A stretch of DNA of 64,000 nt. Source: Pseudoxanthomonas sp. SE1. Its GTDB lineage: Bacteria > Pseudomonadota > Gammaproteobacteria > Xanthomonadales > Xanthomonadaceae. A model generated the notes under the pieces. It saw only the letters and a list, made by a program, of their open reading frames with translations. It was not told the DNA's origin and searched no databases. The stretch lies in contig NZ_CP113783.1 in NCBI RefSeq assembly GCF_029542205.1, positions 921,001 to 985,000 on the forward strand, given 5' to 3'. Below are positions 26,351 through 35,126 of the stretch, piece by piece. Position numbers and translations under genes: made by a program. Within the stretch, counting starts at the first letter, position 1. The number at the start of each line of letters is the position of its first letter.

Positions 26351-26986
26351 TCAGTCCGCCCAGGCTTCGACGTACAGGGTACGGGTGTCATCGTCCGGAT
26401 CGGCATGGATCCAGATGCCGCCGGCATCGCCGGCTGGCAGGTAAAGGCCGTCTTCCGCTTCCAGCATGGTGCACGCCGTGTTGACCGTTTCCCGTGCGGT
26501 GGCCTGTTCGCGGCAGGCGTCTTCGACGAACCGTCGCAGCGCCGGCGCGGCTGCGACATACGGCGTCGCCAGCACGTATTGATGGTCGCCCCAGCGCTGG
26601 GAATCCATCAGGCGTACCTCCGTCACCGGCTGGCCCGCCAACCGCACGCGTTCAGGATGCAGCTGCGCACGGGCATTCACGGCCGTGAGCGCTTCGCTAT
26701 CGTCATCGGCCATGGCGTCATCGCAGTCCAGTTCCACGCGGACCACGTGTTGCCACCATCCGGGCGCGAGTTCATCCAGACGGCGTGCGCGGATGCGCTC
26801 GCAGCCCGGGGCGACATCCAGTGCGTGCGAGGCGTGGTCAGCCGGCACCACCATCACCAGCGCCGGGAAGTCGCCCCCTGCGACATGCAGGAGGGGTGGC
26901 GCGGCTTTGTCCTCTGCGCGGACCTGCGCGCCTGCCATCAGCAACAGACCGGCAGCTGCGGGGGCAAACAGGGGGCTGCATTCCAT
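26351..26986 (-). CDS. Exported hypothetical protein
   Basis: 211 residues with a signal peptide (PLFAPAAAGLLLMAGAQVRA). Cysteines at about residues 62, 88, 157 and 169 (GCERIR, LDCDDAM, DACREQ, NTACTML) suggest two disulfides in the periplasm. No family recognised. The first gene of a two-gene operon with the protein at 25861. Both genes code for small exported proteins rich in Asp and Trp. Confidence 0.65.
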   Translation of the reverse strand: MECSPLFAPAAAGLLLMAGAQVRAEDKAAPPLLHVAGGDFPALVMVVPADHASHALDVAPGCERIRARRLDELAPGWWQHVVRVELDCDDAMADDDSEALTAVNARAQLHPERVRLAGQPVTEVRLMDSQRWGDHQYVLATPYVAAAPALRRFVEDACREQATARETVNTACTMLEAEDGLYLPAGDAGGIWIHADPDDDTRTLYVEAWAD

Positions 26987-27015
26987 TGCGTCACTCCGGC
27001 GGGAAAGGGCGTGGA

Positions 27016-28086
27016 TCAGCGTGCGCTGTAGGCGTGCACTTCGTCCACCAGCACCGCGACGTGGTCCGGGTTCATGTCCGGCGACATGCCGTGGCCAAGA
27101 TTGAAGACGTGTCCTTCGCGCGAACCGCCGTTGCCGTCGCGGAAACTGTCCAGCGCGCGGCGGACTTCGCGGCGGATCGCCTCGGGCGAACCGTACAGCG
27201 TGGCCGGATCCAGGTTGCCCTGCAGCGCGACCTGGCCGCCGGTGCGGCGCGCGGCCTCGCCCAGCTCGACCAGCCAGTCCACGCCCACGCCCTCGGCGCC
27301 GGTGGCGGCCAGGTCTTCGAGGTAGGCGGCGGTGCCTTTGCCGAACAGGATCAGCGGGGTGCGCTCGGCGCCGTCACCGCGTTGCAGTTCCTGCGCGATG
27401 CGTTGCAGGTAGGGCAGGGAGAATTCACGGTACATCGCGGGCGACAGCACGCCGCCCCAGGTGTCGAACACCTGCAGCGCCTGCGCGCCGGCGGCGCGCT
27501 GGGCGGCCAGGTAGGCGATCACGGCATCGGTGTTGACCGACAGCAGGCGGTGCAGCGCGGCCGGCTCGTTCAGCGCCATCGCCTTGATGCGCGCGAAGTC
27601 CTTGCTGCCGCCGCCTTCCACCATGTAGCAGGCCAGCGTCCACGGGCTGCCGGAGAAGCCGATCAGCGGCACCTTGCCGTCCAGTTCGCGCCGGATCACC
27701 CGCACCGCGTCCATCACATAGCGCAGTTCGGTTTCCATGTCCGGCACGCCCAGCTTCGCCGCATCGGCGGCGCTGCGCACGGTGCGTTCGAACTTCGGGC
27801 CTTCGCCTTCGACGAAATACAGGCCTAGGCCCATCGCGTCCGGAATGGTCAGGATGTCGGAGAACAGGATGGCCGCGTCCAGGTCGAAGCGGCGCAACGG
27901 CTGCAGGGTGACTTCGCAGGCGATATCGGGGTTCTTCGCCATGCCGAGGAAGCTGCCGGCCTCCTTGCGGGTGGCGCGATACTCCGGCAGGTAACGGCCG
28001 GCCTGGCGCATCAGCCATACCGGCGTACGGTCCACGGGGTCGCGGCGCAGGGCGCGCAGGAAGCGATCATTCTTCAAAGCGGTCAT
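27016..28086 (-). CDS. hemE: Uroporphyrinogen decarboxylase
   Basis: 356 residues, typical for the family. The N-terminal signature [24 protein letters not shown] holds the conserved substrate arginines, [14 protein letters not shown] the catalytic aspartate, and [17 protein letters not shown] a second signature. It removes the four acetate carboxyls of uroporphyrinogen III to give coproporphyrinogen III in heme synthesis. Single-copy essential enzyme, cytoplasmic. Neighbour WGR, aroB and aroK genes lie upstream on the same strand. Confidence 0.97.
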   Translation of the reverse strand: MTALKNDRFLRALRRDPVDRTPVWLMRQAGRYLPEYRATRKEAGSFLGMAKNPDIACEVTLQPLRRFDLDAAILFSDILTIPDAMGLGLYFVEGEGPKFERTVRSAADAAKLGVPDMETELRYVMDAVRVIRRELDGKVPLIGFSGSPWTLACYMVEGGGSKDFARIKAMALNEPAALHRLLSVNTDAVIAYLAAQRAAGAQALQVFDTWGGVLSPAMYREFSLPYLQRIAQELQRGDGAERTPLILFGKGTAAYLEDLAATGAEGVGVDWLVELGEAARRTGGQVALQGNLDPATLYGSPEAIRREVRRALDSFRDGNGGSREGHVFNLGHGMSPDMNPDHVAVLVDEVHAYSAR

Positions 28087-28104
28087 CGGGGGATCCGGAA
28101 AGGG

Positions 28105-28359
28105 TTACTTGGGCGCGTCGGCGCCGCGGGCGAACATCAGCTGGAAGCCGCGCTTGAGGTGGCTGTCGCGGGCCTTCTCGAAGGCTGCATTGGCCTCGTC
28201 CTGCAGCAGGTACTGCTCGCGCTTGAGCGCGGCACGACCGCCGATCTGGCCGGTTTCGCGCAACAACTCCCAGCCCCCGAACAGGTCGGGCTGCAAGGTC
28301 AGCTGGACGTAGCGGGGCGCTTCGCCCGCGTCGGGGCGTTGCTGGAGGAAGACGCGCAT
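28105..28359 (-). CDS. WGR domain protein, small
   Basis: 84 residues. The core VQLTLQPDLFGGWELLRETGQIGGRA matches the WGR domain, a small module also found in PARP proteins and in MolR-type regulators; here it stands alone. Function is unknown. It lies between hemE and aroB on the same strand with short gaps (18 and 9 bases), so it is probably co-transcribed with them. Members of this length are common in Xanthomonads. Confidence 0.72.
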   Translation of the reverse strand: MRVFLQQRPDAGEAPRYVQLTLQPDLFGGWELLRETGQIGGRAALKREQYLLQDEANAAFEKARDSHLKRGFQLMFARGADAPK

Positions 28360-28368
28360 GCCGGCATT

Positions 28369-29472
28369 TTAGCCGGACAGCACGGCCAGCACGCGGCTTT
28401 CGTCCACGTCGGGCACCACCTCGGCCTGGCCCAGCCCGCGCCACAGCACCAGGCGCAGGCGGCCGGCCAGGTTCTTCTTGTCCAGGCGCATGCGGGCCAG
28501 CAGCGCCTCGGGTGCCAGGCCGGCCGGTATCCGGACAGGAAGCCCACAGGCCGCGAGCAGGGCTTCCAGGCGGATGGTGTCGGTCGCCGGCGCCAGACCC
28601 AGGTCGGCCGACAGCCGCGCCGCCAGCACCATGCCCACCGCCACGGCTTCGCCATGATTGAGGTTGTCGTTGCCCACGCCGCCGTAACCCTGTTCGGTCT
28701 CGATGGCGTGGCCGAAGGTGTGGCCGAAGTTCAGCAGCGCGCGCTCGCCCTTCTCCAGCGGATCGCGCGCCACGATCTCGGCCTTGTGCTCGCAGCTGGC
28801 GGCGATGGCCAGCGCCAGCGCCTCGCCGTCCATCGCCAGCAGCGCTTCGCGTTCCTGTTCCAGCCACTGGAAGAAGCGCGCATCGCGGATGGCGCCGTAC
28901 TTGATCACTTCGGCCAGTCCGGCGCGCAGTTCGCGCGGGGGCAGCGTCGCCAATACCCCCGTGTCGGCGAACACCGCGCGCGGCGGATGGAAGGCGCCGA
29001 CCAGGTTCTTGCCCTGCGGGATGTCGACGGCGGTCTTGCCGCCGACCGACGAATCGACCATCGACAGCAGCGTCGTCGGCACCTGTACGCAGTCCACGCC
29101 GCGCATCCAGCATGCGGCCGCGAACCCGGCCAGGTCGCCGACCACGCCGCCTCCCAGTGCGACCACGCAGGCGTCGCGCGTTGCGCCCAGCGTGGCGAGT
29201 GCCTCGATGGCATGGCCGAAGTGGGCCAGCGTCTTCGACTCTTCTCCCGCAGGCAGGATGAATGTGCCGATGGCCAGGTCCGGGCGTGCGGCGTGCAGCG
29301 CCTCGCGCACCGTGCCGGCGTACAGCGGCGCGACGATCGCGTCGCTGACCAGCAGCACGTGACGGCCGCGCACATGGCGCGCCAGCGCGGCGCCGTCGCC
29401 CAGCAGGCCCGGCCCGATGGCGATGGTGTAGGGGATCTCGCCGTCGACATCGACGGTGCGTGCGTGGTTCAT
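28369..29472 (-). CDS. aroB: 3-dehydroquinate synthase
   Basis: 367 residues. The NAD-binding and active-site stretch [16 protein letters not shown] is followed by [20 protein letters not shown] and [10 protein letters not shown], with the late [10 protein letters not shown] zinc-ligand motif. It converts DAHP into 3-dehydroquinate, the second step of the shikimate pathway. The start overlaps the aroK stop by four bases (ATGA), the classic aroK-aroB arrangement. Confidence 0.97.
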   Translation of the reverse strand: MNHARTVDVDGEIPYTIAIGPGLLGDGAALARHVRGRHVLLVSDAIVAPLYAGTVREALHAARPDLAIGTFILPAGEESKTLAHFGHAIEALATLGATRDACVVALGGGVVGDLAGFAAACWMRGVDCVQVPTTLLSMVDSSVGGKTAVDIPQGKNLVGAFHPPRAVFADTGVLATLPPRELRAGLAEVIKYGAIRDARFFQWLEQEREALLAMDGEALALAIAASCEHKAEIVARDPLEKGERALLNFGHTFGHAIETEQGYGGVGNDNLNHGEAVAVGMVLAARLSADLGLAPATDTIRLEALLAACGLPVRIPAGLAPEALLARMRLDKKNLAGRLRLVLWRGLGQAEVVPDVDESRVLAVLSG

Positions 29473-30011
29473 GCGTTCTCTTCGATGGGCTGCCAGCGGT
29501 GCGCCAGCAGTTGGGTCAGGCGGGCCGTCGCTTCCGGCGGCGTCAGGCCGTCGGTATCCAGGGCGAGGTCGGCGACCTCGCGGTACAGCGGTTCGCGCAG
29601 CGTGGCCATGTCCTGCAGCACCTGCTCGCGATCCGGGCGTTGCAGCAGCGGACGGTTGGTACAGCGGCCGAGGCGCTTCAGCTGCGCCTCCACGCTGACC
29701 TGCAGGTAGACCACGTAGCCGCGTTGTTTCATCAGTATCCGATTGTCGGCATCCAGCACGGCGCCACCGCCGGTCGAGACCAGGCGGCCGCCGCCGGCCA
29801 GCAGTTCGCTCAGGACGGCCTTCTCGCGCTCGCGGAAGCCCGCTTCTCCGACGTGCTCGAACAGGGTGGCGATGCTGGCGCCGGTACGGTCCACGATGGC
29901 CTGGTCCGCATCGACGAAGACCAGCCCGAAGCGCTCGGCCACGCGCTTGCCGATGGAGGTCTTGCCGGCCCCGGTGGGGCCGACCAGGATCAGGTTGGGG
30001 GCCGGATTCAT
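29469..30011 (-). CDS. aroK: Shikimate kinase
   Basis: 180 residues from the ATG at 30011. The P-loop is [19 protein letters not shown] and the substrate region is [28 protein letters not shown] and STGGGAVLD. It phosphorylates shikimate at O3. The usual Walker-A serine is threonine here, a conservative change. Translationally coupled to aroB. The longer upstream frame has no supporting features. Confidence 0.95.
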   Translation of the reverse strand: MNPAPNLILVGPTGAGKTSIGKRVAERFGLVFVDADQAIVDRTGASIATLFEHVGEAGFREREKAVLSELLAGGGRLVSTGGGAVLDADNRILMKQRGYVVYLQVSVEAQLKRLGRCTNRPLLQRPDREQVLQDMATLREPLYREVADLALDTDGLTPPEATARLTQLLAHRWQPIEENA

Positions 30012-30116
30012 GATGCGCCAGATGCTAGCACTGCGAACGCATGGCGTGGCCTTAACACCCACGGGTCTACGGTAGCTGTCCGGCGCCGTGCCGGGGCAAT
30101 CGAAGAAGGAAGGATC

Positions 30117-30320
30117 ATGTCCGTCGCCAAGATCATCGAGGTCAATGCGTCGTCGAAGACCAGCATGGAAGACGCGGTGAAGGTCGGCCTCAAGAAGACC
30201 TCCGAGACCGTGAAGAACATCAAGGGCGCCTGGGTCAACGAGATCAAGGTCGTCACCGACGATGGCGGCAACGTCACCGAGTGGCGCGTCAACCTGCGCA
30301 TCAGCTTCGTGGTGGCGTAA
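30117..30320 (+). CDS. Dodecin (flavin-storage protein)
   Basis: 67 residues, the typical dodecin length. The sequence KIIEVNASSKTSMEDAVKVG and GAWVNEIKVVTDDG is characteristic; the conserved Trp (Trp39) stacks with flavin in the dodecamer. Dodecins sequester flavins or coenzyme A in the cytoplasm. The ATG at 30117 is preceded by AAGGAAGGATC, a strong ribosome binding site. Divergent from aroK. Its stop is followed within 30 bases by a palindromic repeat. Confidence 0.95.
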   Translation: MSVAKIIEVNASSKTSMEDAVKVGLKKTSETVKNIKGAWVNEIKVVTDDGGNVTEWRVNLRISFVVA

Positions 30321-30347
30321 GGCACGCGGTGCCCACGAGCACCGGGT

Positions 30348-30414
30348 TGTGGGAGCGACGTAAGTCGCGATGACGGCATCCAGCCGCTTCATCGCGACTT
30401 ACGTCGCTCCCACA
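30348..30414. repeat. REP-like palindrome, TGTGGGAGCGACGTAAGTCG-type arms
   Basis: Left arm 30348-30372 and right arm 30390-30414 are perfect 25-bp reverse complements around a 17-base loop. The right arm contains the stop codon of the kinase gene on the minus strand: the repeat supplies its TAA. Other copies of the family are at 31906-31974 and 32800-32928. Confidence 0.85.
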
Positions 30415-31235
30415 GCACCCTGTCCGGCAACGGGCTGCCGCGCCTCATCCAGCTGAATCGTCCTGTCCGCGATCCTTGGCAGCGTCGCCAGCAGGTGCCG
30501 GCTGGTCCGCTCGTAGTGCTGGATGAAGCGGTCCAGCTGCGCGCGATCCATGCCGGTGCGGGCGGGATCGCGGGCGAGCATCGCCTGTTCCTGCTGCCAG
30601 CGCCATGTCCGCACGATCCCGAAGCCCGGCGGCTGCAGGAACCACAGGGTGTCGATGCGCGACCACAGCGCGGGATAGTCGCGGCGCAGCGCATCGTTGC
30701 AATGCCGGCGCCACGCCCCGTCGCGGTCTTCATCGCGTTCGAGCGCATTGACCGGCGCGGACAGGGCGATGTCGTCCTCGGGCATGGCTTTCAGGCACCA
30801 GCCTTCGAACAGCACCAGATCCGCCCGTTCCGACATGCATGGCCATCCGGCCGTTGGCAGGCGGTCATCGGCCAGCTTGTTGAACCGCGGCAGTGCGATG
30901 TCCTTGCCGGCACGCAGCGCATCCAGCACCTGGCAGCCGAGCGCCACGTCATGCGTCCCCGGTGGCCCGCGCGTGGCGAGCAAGGGATGCACCTCTGCGG
31001 CAAGACGCATGCGCTGGGCGCGGGTCAGATAGAGGTCGTCCAGCGACAGCACGGCCACGCGCAGGCCGGAGGCCTCCGCCTGCATCGCGATCTGATGGGC
31101 CAGCGTCGATTTGCCACTTCCCTGCAGGCCGGTGATGGCGAAGACCGGCGTACGTGCCGGCAATGCACGCGCGGCGGCCAGCGCGTCGCCGACGAGAACG
31201 TCGGGAAAGCCCTCGGGGTGCGTTGCCTGCGTCAT
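30399..31235 (-). CDS. D-glycerate 3-kinase-like P-loop kinase
   Basis: 278 residues. The P-loop [14 protein letters not shown] (about 37-50), the [11 protein letters not shown] segment and [16 protein letters not shown] match the plant and bacterial D-glycerate 3-kinase family (P-loop kinases near PRK/UdK). Substrate specificity is inferred from family. The last residues, VGAT and the TAA, come from the palindromic repeat at 30348-30414, so the natural C-terminus was probably altered by insertion of the repeat. Divergent with pdxH, which begins 50 bases away. Confidence 0.8.
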   Translation of the reverse strand: MTQATHPEGFPDVLVGDALAAARALPARTPVFAITGLQGSGKSTLAHQIAMQAEASGLRVAVLSLDDLYLTRAQRMRLAAEVHPLLATRGPPGTHDVALGCQVLDALRAGKDIALPRFNKLADDRLPTAGWPCMSERADLVLFEGWCLKAMPEDDIALSAPVNALERDEDRDGAWRRHCNDALRRDYPALWSRIDTLWFLQPPGFGIVRTWRWQQEQAMLARDPARTGMDRAQLDRFIQHYERTSRHLLATLPRIADRTIQLDEARQPVAGQGAVGAT

Positions 31236-31285
31236 CGCGCGACAATAGCGCATGCCCGGCACGCGGGCGCTGCCCTGACGACGCC

Positions 31286-31888
31286 ATGACCGATCTGTAC
31301 GCCGAAGCCCTCGCCACGTTCGCCACGCTCTTCGGCGAGGCCAAGTCGTCGGGCACCGAGGTCGAGCCCAACGCGATGACGCTGGCCACCGCCACGCCGG
31401 ACGGTCGTCCTTCCGCACGCACCGTGTTGCTGAAGGCGTTCGATGAACTCGGCTTCGTCTTCTACACCCACACCCACAGCCAGAAGGGGCGCGAGCTGCA
31501 CGCCAACCCGTGGGCCGCACTGCTGTTCCTGTGGCGCAGCCTGCGCGACGCTGGCATCCAGGTGCGCGTGGAAGGCACCGTCACGCGCGTCAGCGATGCG
31601 GAAGCCGACGCCTACTTCGCCTCGCGCCCGCGCCAGAGCCAATTGGGTGCCTGGGCGTCGATCCAGTCCGAGACGCTGGATTCACGCGAGGCCTTCGAGA
31701 CGCGCATGGCGGAGGTGGAGGCACGCTTCGCCGGTACCGACGTGCCGCGCCCGGACGGATGGAGTGGCTACCGTGTGGCGCCGGAAGCGATCGAGTTCTG
31801 GTACGGCGCGCAGTTCCGGCTGCACGAACGCTGGCGCTATGAATGCGATGCCGCCGGTGCCTGGAGCAAGCGGATGTTGTTTCCGTGA
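31286..31888 (+). CDS. pdxH: Pyridoxamine 5'-phosphate oxidase
   Basis: 200 residues. The FMN-binding segment is [28 protein letters not shown]; the PNPOx dimerisation C-terminus is [16 protein letters not shown] and RLHERWRYE, ending in the family-typical KRMLFP. It oxidises pyridoxine or pyridoxamine phosphate to PLP. Start ATG at 31286 after CTGACGACGCC. A palindromic repeat follows 17 bases after the stop. Confidence 0.96.
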   Translation: MTDLYAEALATFATLFGEAKSSGTEVEPNAMTLATATPDGRPSARTVLLKAFDELGFVFYTHTHSQKGRELHANPWAALLFLWRSLRDAGIQVRVEGTVTRVSDAEADAYFASRPRQSQLGAWASIQSETLDSREAFETRMAEVEARFAGTDVPRPDGWSGYRVAPEAIEFWYGAQFRLHERWRYECDAAGAWSKRMLFP

Positions 31889-31905
31889 GGGATATCGATC
31901 GTCCT

Positions 31906-31974
31906 TGTGGGAGCGACGTAAGTCGCGAGCTCTCGGGACGCTGCGAAAGGCTCGCGACTCACGTCGCTCCCACA
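31906..31974. repeat. REP-like palindrome, TGTGGGAGCGACGTAAGTCG-type arms
   Basis: Arms 31906-31930 and 31950-31974 pair over 25 bp with one mismatch; the loop is 19 bases. Same family as 30348-30414. Its right arm ends three bases before a possible start codon of the next gene. Confidence 0.85.
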
Positions 31975-31988
31975 GGATGCGCAGTGCG

Positions 31989-32786
31989 ATGATAGGCCCC
32001 CAACGTATCGTCTGCCTCACCGAGGAGCCCACCGAGACGCTGTACGCGCTCGGCGAGCAGGACCGCATCGTCGGCATCAGCGGGTTCACCGTGCGCCCCC
32101 CGCAGGCGCGCAGGGAGAAGCCCAAGGTCAGCGCGTTCACCAGTGCGAAGATCGACGAAATCCTGAAACTCCGGCCCGACCTCGCCATCGGCTTCTCCGA
32201 CATCCAGGCCGACATCGCGGCCGAACTGGTGCGGCAGGGCGTGGAAGTGTGGATCAGCAATCACCGCAGCGTGGACGGCATCGTCGACTACGTCCGGCGG
32301 CTCGGCGCACTGGTCGGTGCCGCCATGCGTGCCAACGCATATGCCGATGTGCTGCAGCGAGGGCTGGATGACGTGCGTGCGCAGGCGGCGCGCCTGCCAC
32401 GACGCCCCAAGGTCTACTTCGAAGAGTGGGACGAACCGCAGATCACCGGCATCCGCTGGGTGTCGGAACTGATCGGCATCGCAGGCGGCGACGACGTGTT
32501 TCCCGAGATGGCGCGCGAGCCGCTTGCGAAGCAGCGCATCCTCGCCGATGGCAGCGAGGTCGTGCGGCGTGCGCCGGACATCATCCTCGGCTCGTGGTGC
32601 GGCAAGAAGTTCCGCCCCGACAAGGTCGCGCGACGGCCGGGTTGGGAGGCCATTCCCGCCGTACGCGACGGCGAACTGCACGAGATCAAGTCGCCGCTTG
32701 TCCTGCAGCCGGGACCGGCGGCGCTGACCGATGGTGTGCGGGCGATCGCGGATATCGTGCAGGCGTGGGCGGCGCGGCGGGCGTGA
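31989..32786 (+). CDS. Cobalamin/iron-type substrate-binding-like protein (BtuF fold), no signal peptide
   Basis: 265 residues of the periplasmic-binding-protein class III fold (RIVCLTEEPTETLYALGEQD, LRPDLAIGFSDIQADIAAEL, SELIGIAGGDDVFPEMA). Such proteins usually bind cobalamin or siderophores outside the membrane, but this one has no signal peptide and starts straight into the fold, so it may be cytoplasmic or mis-started. An upstream ATG at 31977 would add four residues. No transporter genes are nearby. The name cobalamin-binding protein is used for relatives; function is uncertain. Confidence 0.75.
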   Translation: MIGPQRIVCLTEEPTETLYALGEQDRIVGISGFTVRPPQARREKPKVSAFTSAKIDEILKLRPDLAIGFSDIQADIAAELVRQGVEVWISNHRSVDGIVDYVRRLGALVGAAMRANAYADVLQRGLDDVRAQAARLPRRPKVYFEEWDEPQITGIRWVSELIGIAGGDDVFPEMAREPLAKQRILADGSEVVRRAPDIILGSWCGKKFRPDKVARRPGWEAIPAVRDGELHEIKSPLVLQPGPAALTDGVRAIADIVQAWAARRA

Positions 32787-32799
32787 GGCTGGTGTCCGT

Positions 32800-32928
32800 T
32801 GTAGGAGCGACGTAAGTCGCGACCGCATGCCATCCGCGACATCGATCCATGGCAAACGTGAGGATCGCGAGCGCCCCATCCCGTCTCGCGTCGTCCAGTC
32901 CGCGGTCGCGACTTGCGTCGCTCCCACA
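32800..32928. repeat. REP-like palindrome, GTAGGAGCGACGTAAGTCGC-type arms, long loop
   Basis: Arms 32800-32826 and 32902-32928 are nearly perfect complements over 27 bp, but the spacer is 75 bases, unlike the 17-19 bases of the other copies. Sits between the BtuF-like gene and the convergent DUF4426 gene, where it could act as a bidirectional terminator. Confidence 0.8.
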
Positions 32929-32942
32929 GGTTTTCCTTTGCC

Positions 32943-33410
32943 TCAGAAATTCCGCTGGAACTTCACCGTCTCGGTGCGGCCGCCGGCTGTCACCACGATT
33001 TCGAAACGGTAGGAATTGCGCGGTGAGATGCGGGCCGTGCCTATATGGTCGGCATAGCCGCCGGCGTCGACCTTGCGCAGCGTGATGGCCTGCCGCGCGC
33101 CGGACAGATCGTGCGCGGTGACGCTGACGTCACCCTCCGCATCGACCTCTTCCCCACCGTCCACGGTGCGCAGCGCGACCAGCACGAGCGCCGTGCCGGC
33201 GTCACGTGGCACGCCGTACTGCCTGGCGACCGCCTCGCTCAACGCCAGCGTCGGCAGCGCGTTGTAGCGCACGCGCAGGGTGCCGAAGTCGGCCTCGGCC
33301 GGTGTGGCTTGCACGAACTCGGCGGCGCGCGGCGCGTCGCCGCCGGAGCAGGCGGACAACAGCGGCAACAAGGCCAGGACAAATGCGGCGGCGAATCGTT
33401 TCATGTGCAT
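32943..33410 (-). CDS. DUF4426 lipoprotein
   Basis: 155 residues. Lipobox LLSAC at the N-terminus, then the DUF4426 pattern (RVRYNALPTLALSEAVARQY, DLSGARQAITLRKVDAGGY, RNSYRFEIVVTAGG). Function is unknown; often found near proC and yggS in gammaproteobacteria, as here. Two ATG codons (33410, 33404) fit; neither has a clear ribosome binding site. It lies downstream of proC on the same strand with a gap of 53 bases. Confidence 0.82.
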   Translation of the reverse strand: MHMKRFAAAFVLALLPLLSACSGGDAPRAAEFVQATPAEADFGTLRVRYNALPTLALSEAVARQYGVPRDAGTALVLVALRTVDGGEEVDAEGDVSVTAHDLSGARQAITLRKVDAGGYADHIGTARISPRNSYRFEIVVTAGGRTETVKFQRNF

Positions 33411-33463
33411 GGGGGATGTGGGCCCGGGTAGCGTACGACGTCGGGAAGGAGGCGGATGCAGGC

Positions 33464-34309
33464 TCAGTCGTTCGCCGCCGACAGCGCGCCGCCACGCACG
33501 GTGGCGGCGTGCACGGCCTGTGCCACCAGCGCTTCGAAACCACCGGCCTGGAAGGTCTCGATGGCCGCCTGCGTGGTGCCATTGGGCGAGGTGACGCGAC
33601 GGCGCAGCTCGGCCGGTGTTTCACCGCTCTCGGTCAGCATGCGCGCCGCGCCCAGCACGGTCTGCAGTACCAGCGTACGTGCCGCTTCGTCGGACAGCCC
33701 TTCCGCCTTCGCCGCCGCTTCCATCGCTTCGGCAAGCAGGAAGACATACGCCGGCCCGCTGCCCGATACGCCGGTGACCGCATCCATCGTGGCCTCGGCC
33801 TCGATCCACACGGTCGGACCTGCGGCGGACAGCAGCAGTTCGGCGCGCTGCCGACCTGCCGCATCGACTTCGCTGCTGGCATGCAGCCCGGTCACACCGG
33901 CACCCAGCAGGGCAGGCGTGTTGGGCATGCTGCGGACGATCGGCACGCCTCCGCCCAGCCAGCGTTGCATCTGCGTGGTCGTGATGCCGGCCGCGATGGA
34001 CACGGCGAGCGGGCGCTGCGACTGCGCCAGCGGTGCGAGGCCTTCGCACACCGCGCGCATCACTTGCGGCTTCACGGCGAACAGCCAGGTATCGGCGCCG
34101 TAGGCCGCCTCGCCCGCCTCGGCGAAGACCTGCACACCGAAATCCGCAGCCAGTGCAGCGCGCGGGGCTTCGGCAGGTTCCGCCACGCGGATGCGCGAGG
34201 GGTCCGCGCCGCGCTTGACCAAGCCGCCGATCAGGCTGCGCGCCATGTTGCCGCCGCCGATGAAGGCAAGCGGATGCGTCAGCAGAGGGGAAGTGTTCGA
34301 GCGGGTCAT
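33464..34309 (-). CDS. proC: Pyrroline-5-carboxylate reductase
   Basis: 281 residues from the ATG at 34309. The Rossmann motif AFIGGGNMARSLIGGL starts near residue 13, and the C-terminal signature GSGPAYVFLLAEAMEAAA and TSPNGTTQAAIETF is specific for ProC. It reduces P5C to proline with NAD(P)H. Lies just downstream of yggS, the classic gene order. Confidence 0.96.
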   Translation of the reverse strand: MTRSNTSPLLTHPLAFIGGGNMARSLIGGLVKRGADPSRIRVAEPAEAPRAALAADFGVQVFAEAGEAAYGADTWLFAVKPQVMRAVCEGLAPLAQSQRPLAVSIAAGITTTQMQRWLGGGVPIVRSMPNTPALLGAGVTGLHASSEVDAAGRQRAELLLSAAGPTVWIEAEATMDAVTGVSGSGPAYVFLLAEAMEAAAKAEGLSDEAARTLVLQTVLGAARMLTESGETPAELRRRVTSPNGTTQAAIETFQAGGFEALVAQAVHAATVRGGALSAAND

Positions 34310-34349
34310 GGGGTGGAGCCTCGTGGAAGTGGCGGGTTGGGACGCGGCA

Positions 34350-35039
34350 TCAGGCGGTTCGCGCCGGTCGCGCGCCGAACAGTGCGGTACCGATGCGGAC
34401 CATCGTGGCGCCATGTGCGATGGCCTGTGCGAAGTCGTCGCTCATGCCCATCGACAGGGTATCGATGCCGGGGTATCGCGACGCCAGCGCGTCCTGCAGC
34501 GATTTCATGCGGCTGAACGCAGCGGCGCGTGCGGCCGGGTCCGGATGCGGCGCGGGAATCGCCATCAGTCCACGCAGTCTCAAGCCAGGCGCAGCGGCAA
34601 TGGCATCTGCCAGGGCCATGACGTCGTCGGGACGGCAGCCGTGCTTGCTCGCTTCGTCGTCGATGTTCACCTGGATGAGCACGTTCAGCGGCGGGCGATC
34701 CGTGGGCCGATAGCGTGACAGGGCGCCGATCAATGTGTGACGGTCTACCGTTTGCACCCAGTCGAAGATGCGCGCGGCGATCTCCGCCTTGTTGGATTGC
34801 AGGTGGCCGATGAGATGCCATTCCAGTCCCATGCCGGCCAGTTCGCCGATCTTCGCCTGCGCCTCCTGCACGTAGTTCTCGCCGAAGGCGCGCTGCCCGG
34901 CACGGGCCAATGCGGCCACGGCGGCGGCAGGGTGCAGCTTGGACACGGCCAACAGATCGGGGACTGGCCGATGGGCGGCATCTGCTGCGTTTTCAAGACG
35001 TTGCAGGGTCCCGCTGAGAGCGTCGGCGAGCATGTTCAT
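34350..35039 (-). CDS. yggS: PLP homeostasis protein (YggS/PROSC family)
   Basis: 229 residues. The PLP-binding lysine is Lys34 in AVSKLHPAAAV; FGENYVQEAQ, WHLIGHLQSNKA and MGMSDDFAQAI are the YggS signatures. It binds PLP without known catalysis and controls the vitamin B6 pool. I chose the ATG at 35039. Divergent from pilT, a common arrangement in pseudomonads and xanthomonads (yggS-pilT-pilU). Confidence 0.95.
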   Translation of the reverse strand: MNMLADALSGTLQRLENAADAAHRPVPDLLAVSKLHPAAAVAALARAGQRAFGENYVQEAQAKIGELAGMGLEWHLIGHLQSNKAEIAARIFDWVQTVDRHTLIGALSRYRPTDRPPLNVLIQVNIDDEASKHGCRPDDVMALADAIAAAPGLRLRGLMAIPAPHPDPAARAAAFSRMKSLQDALASRYPGIDTLSMGMSDDFAQAIAHGATMVRIGTALFGARPARTA

Positions 35040-35046
35040 CCAACCA

Positions 35047-35074
35047 TTGGCGGGAACGGCAAGGGCGCTATACT
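35047..35074 (+). promoter_or_regulatory. Putative sigma-70 promoter of pilT
   Basis: TTGGCG (35047-35052), a 16-base spacer and TATACT (35069-35074) lie in the 87-base gap between divergent yggS and pilT, giving a 5' leader of about 45 bases before the pilT ATG. Confidence 0.6.
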
Positions 35075-35126
35075 GCCCTTCGGGGAAGTAACGTTCCAGT
35101 TCGCAGCAACTTGGGGAAGCAGCGTC

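Noticed and set aside
30348..32928. CRISPR array from the recurring GGAGCGACGTAAGTCGC sequence
   Set aside because: Copies are inverted pairs in separate gaps, 0.9-1.5 kb apart, not evenly spaced direct repeats with spacers.
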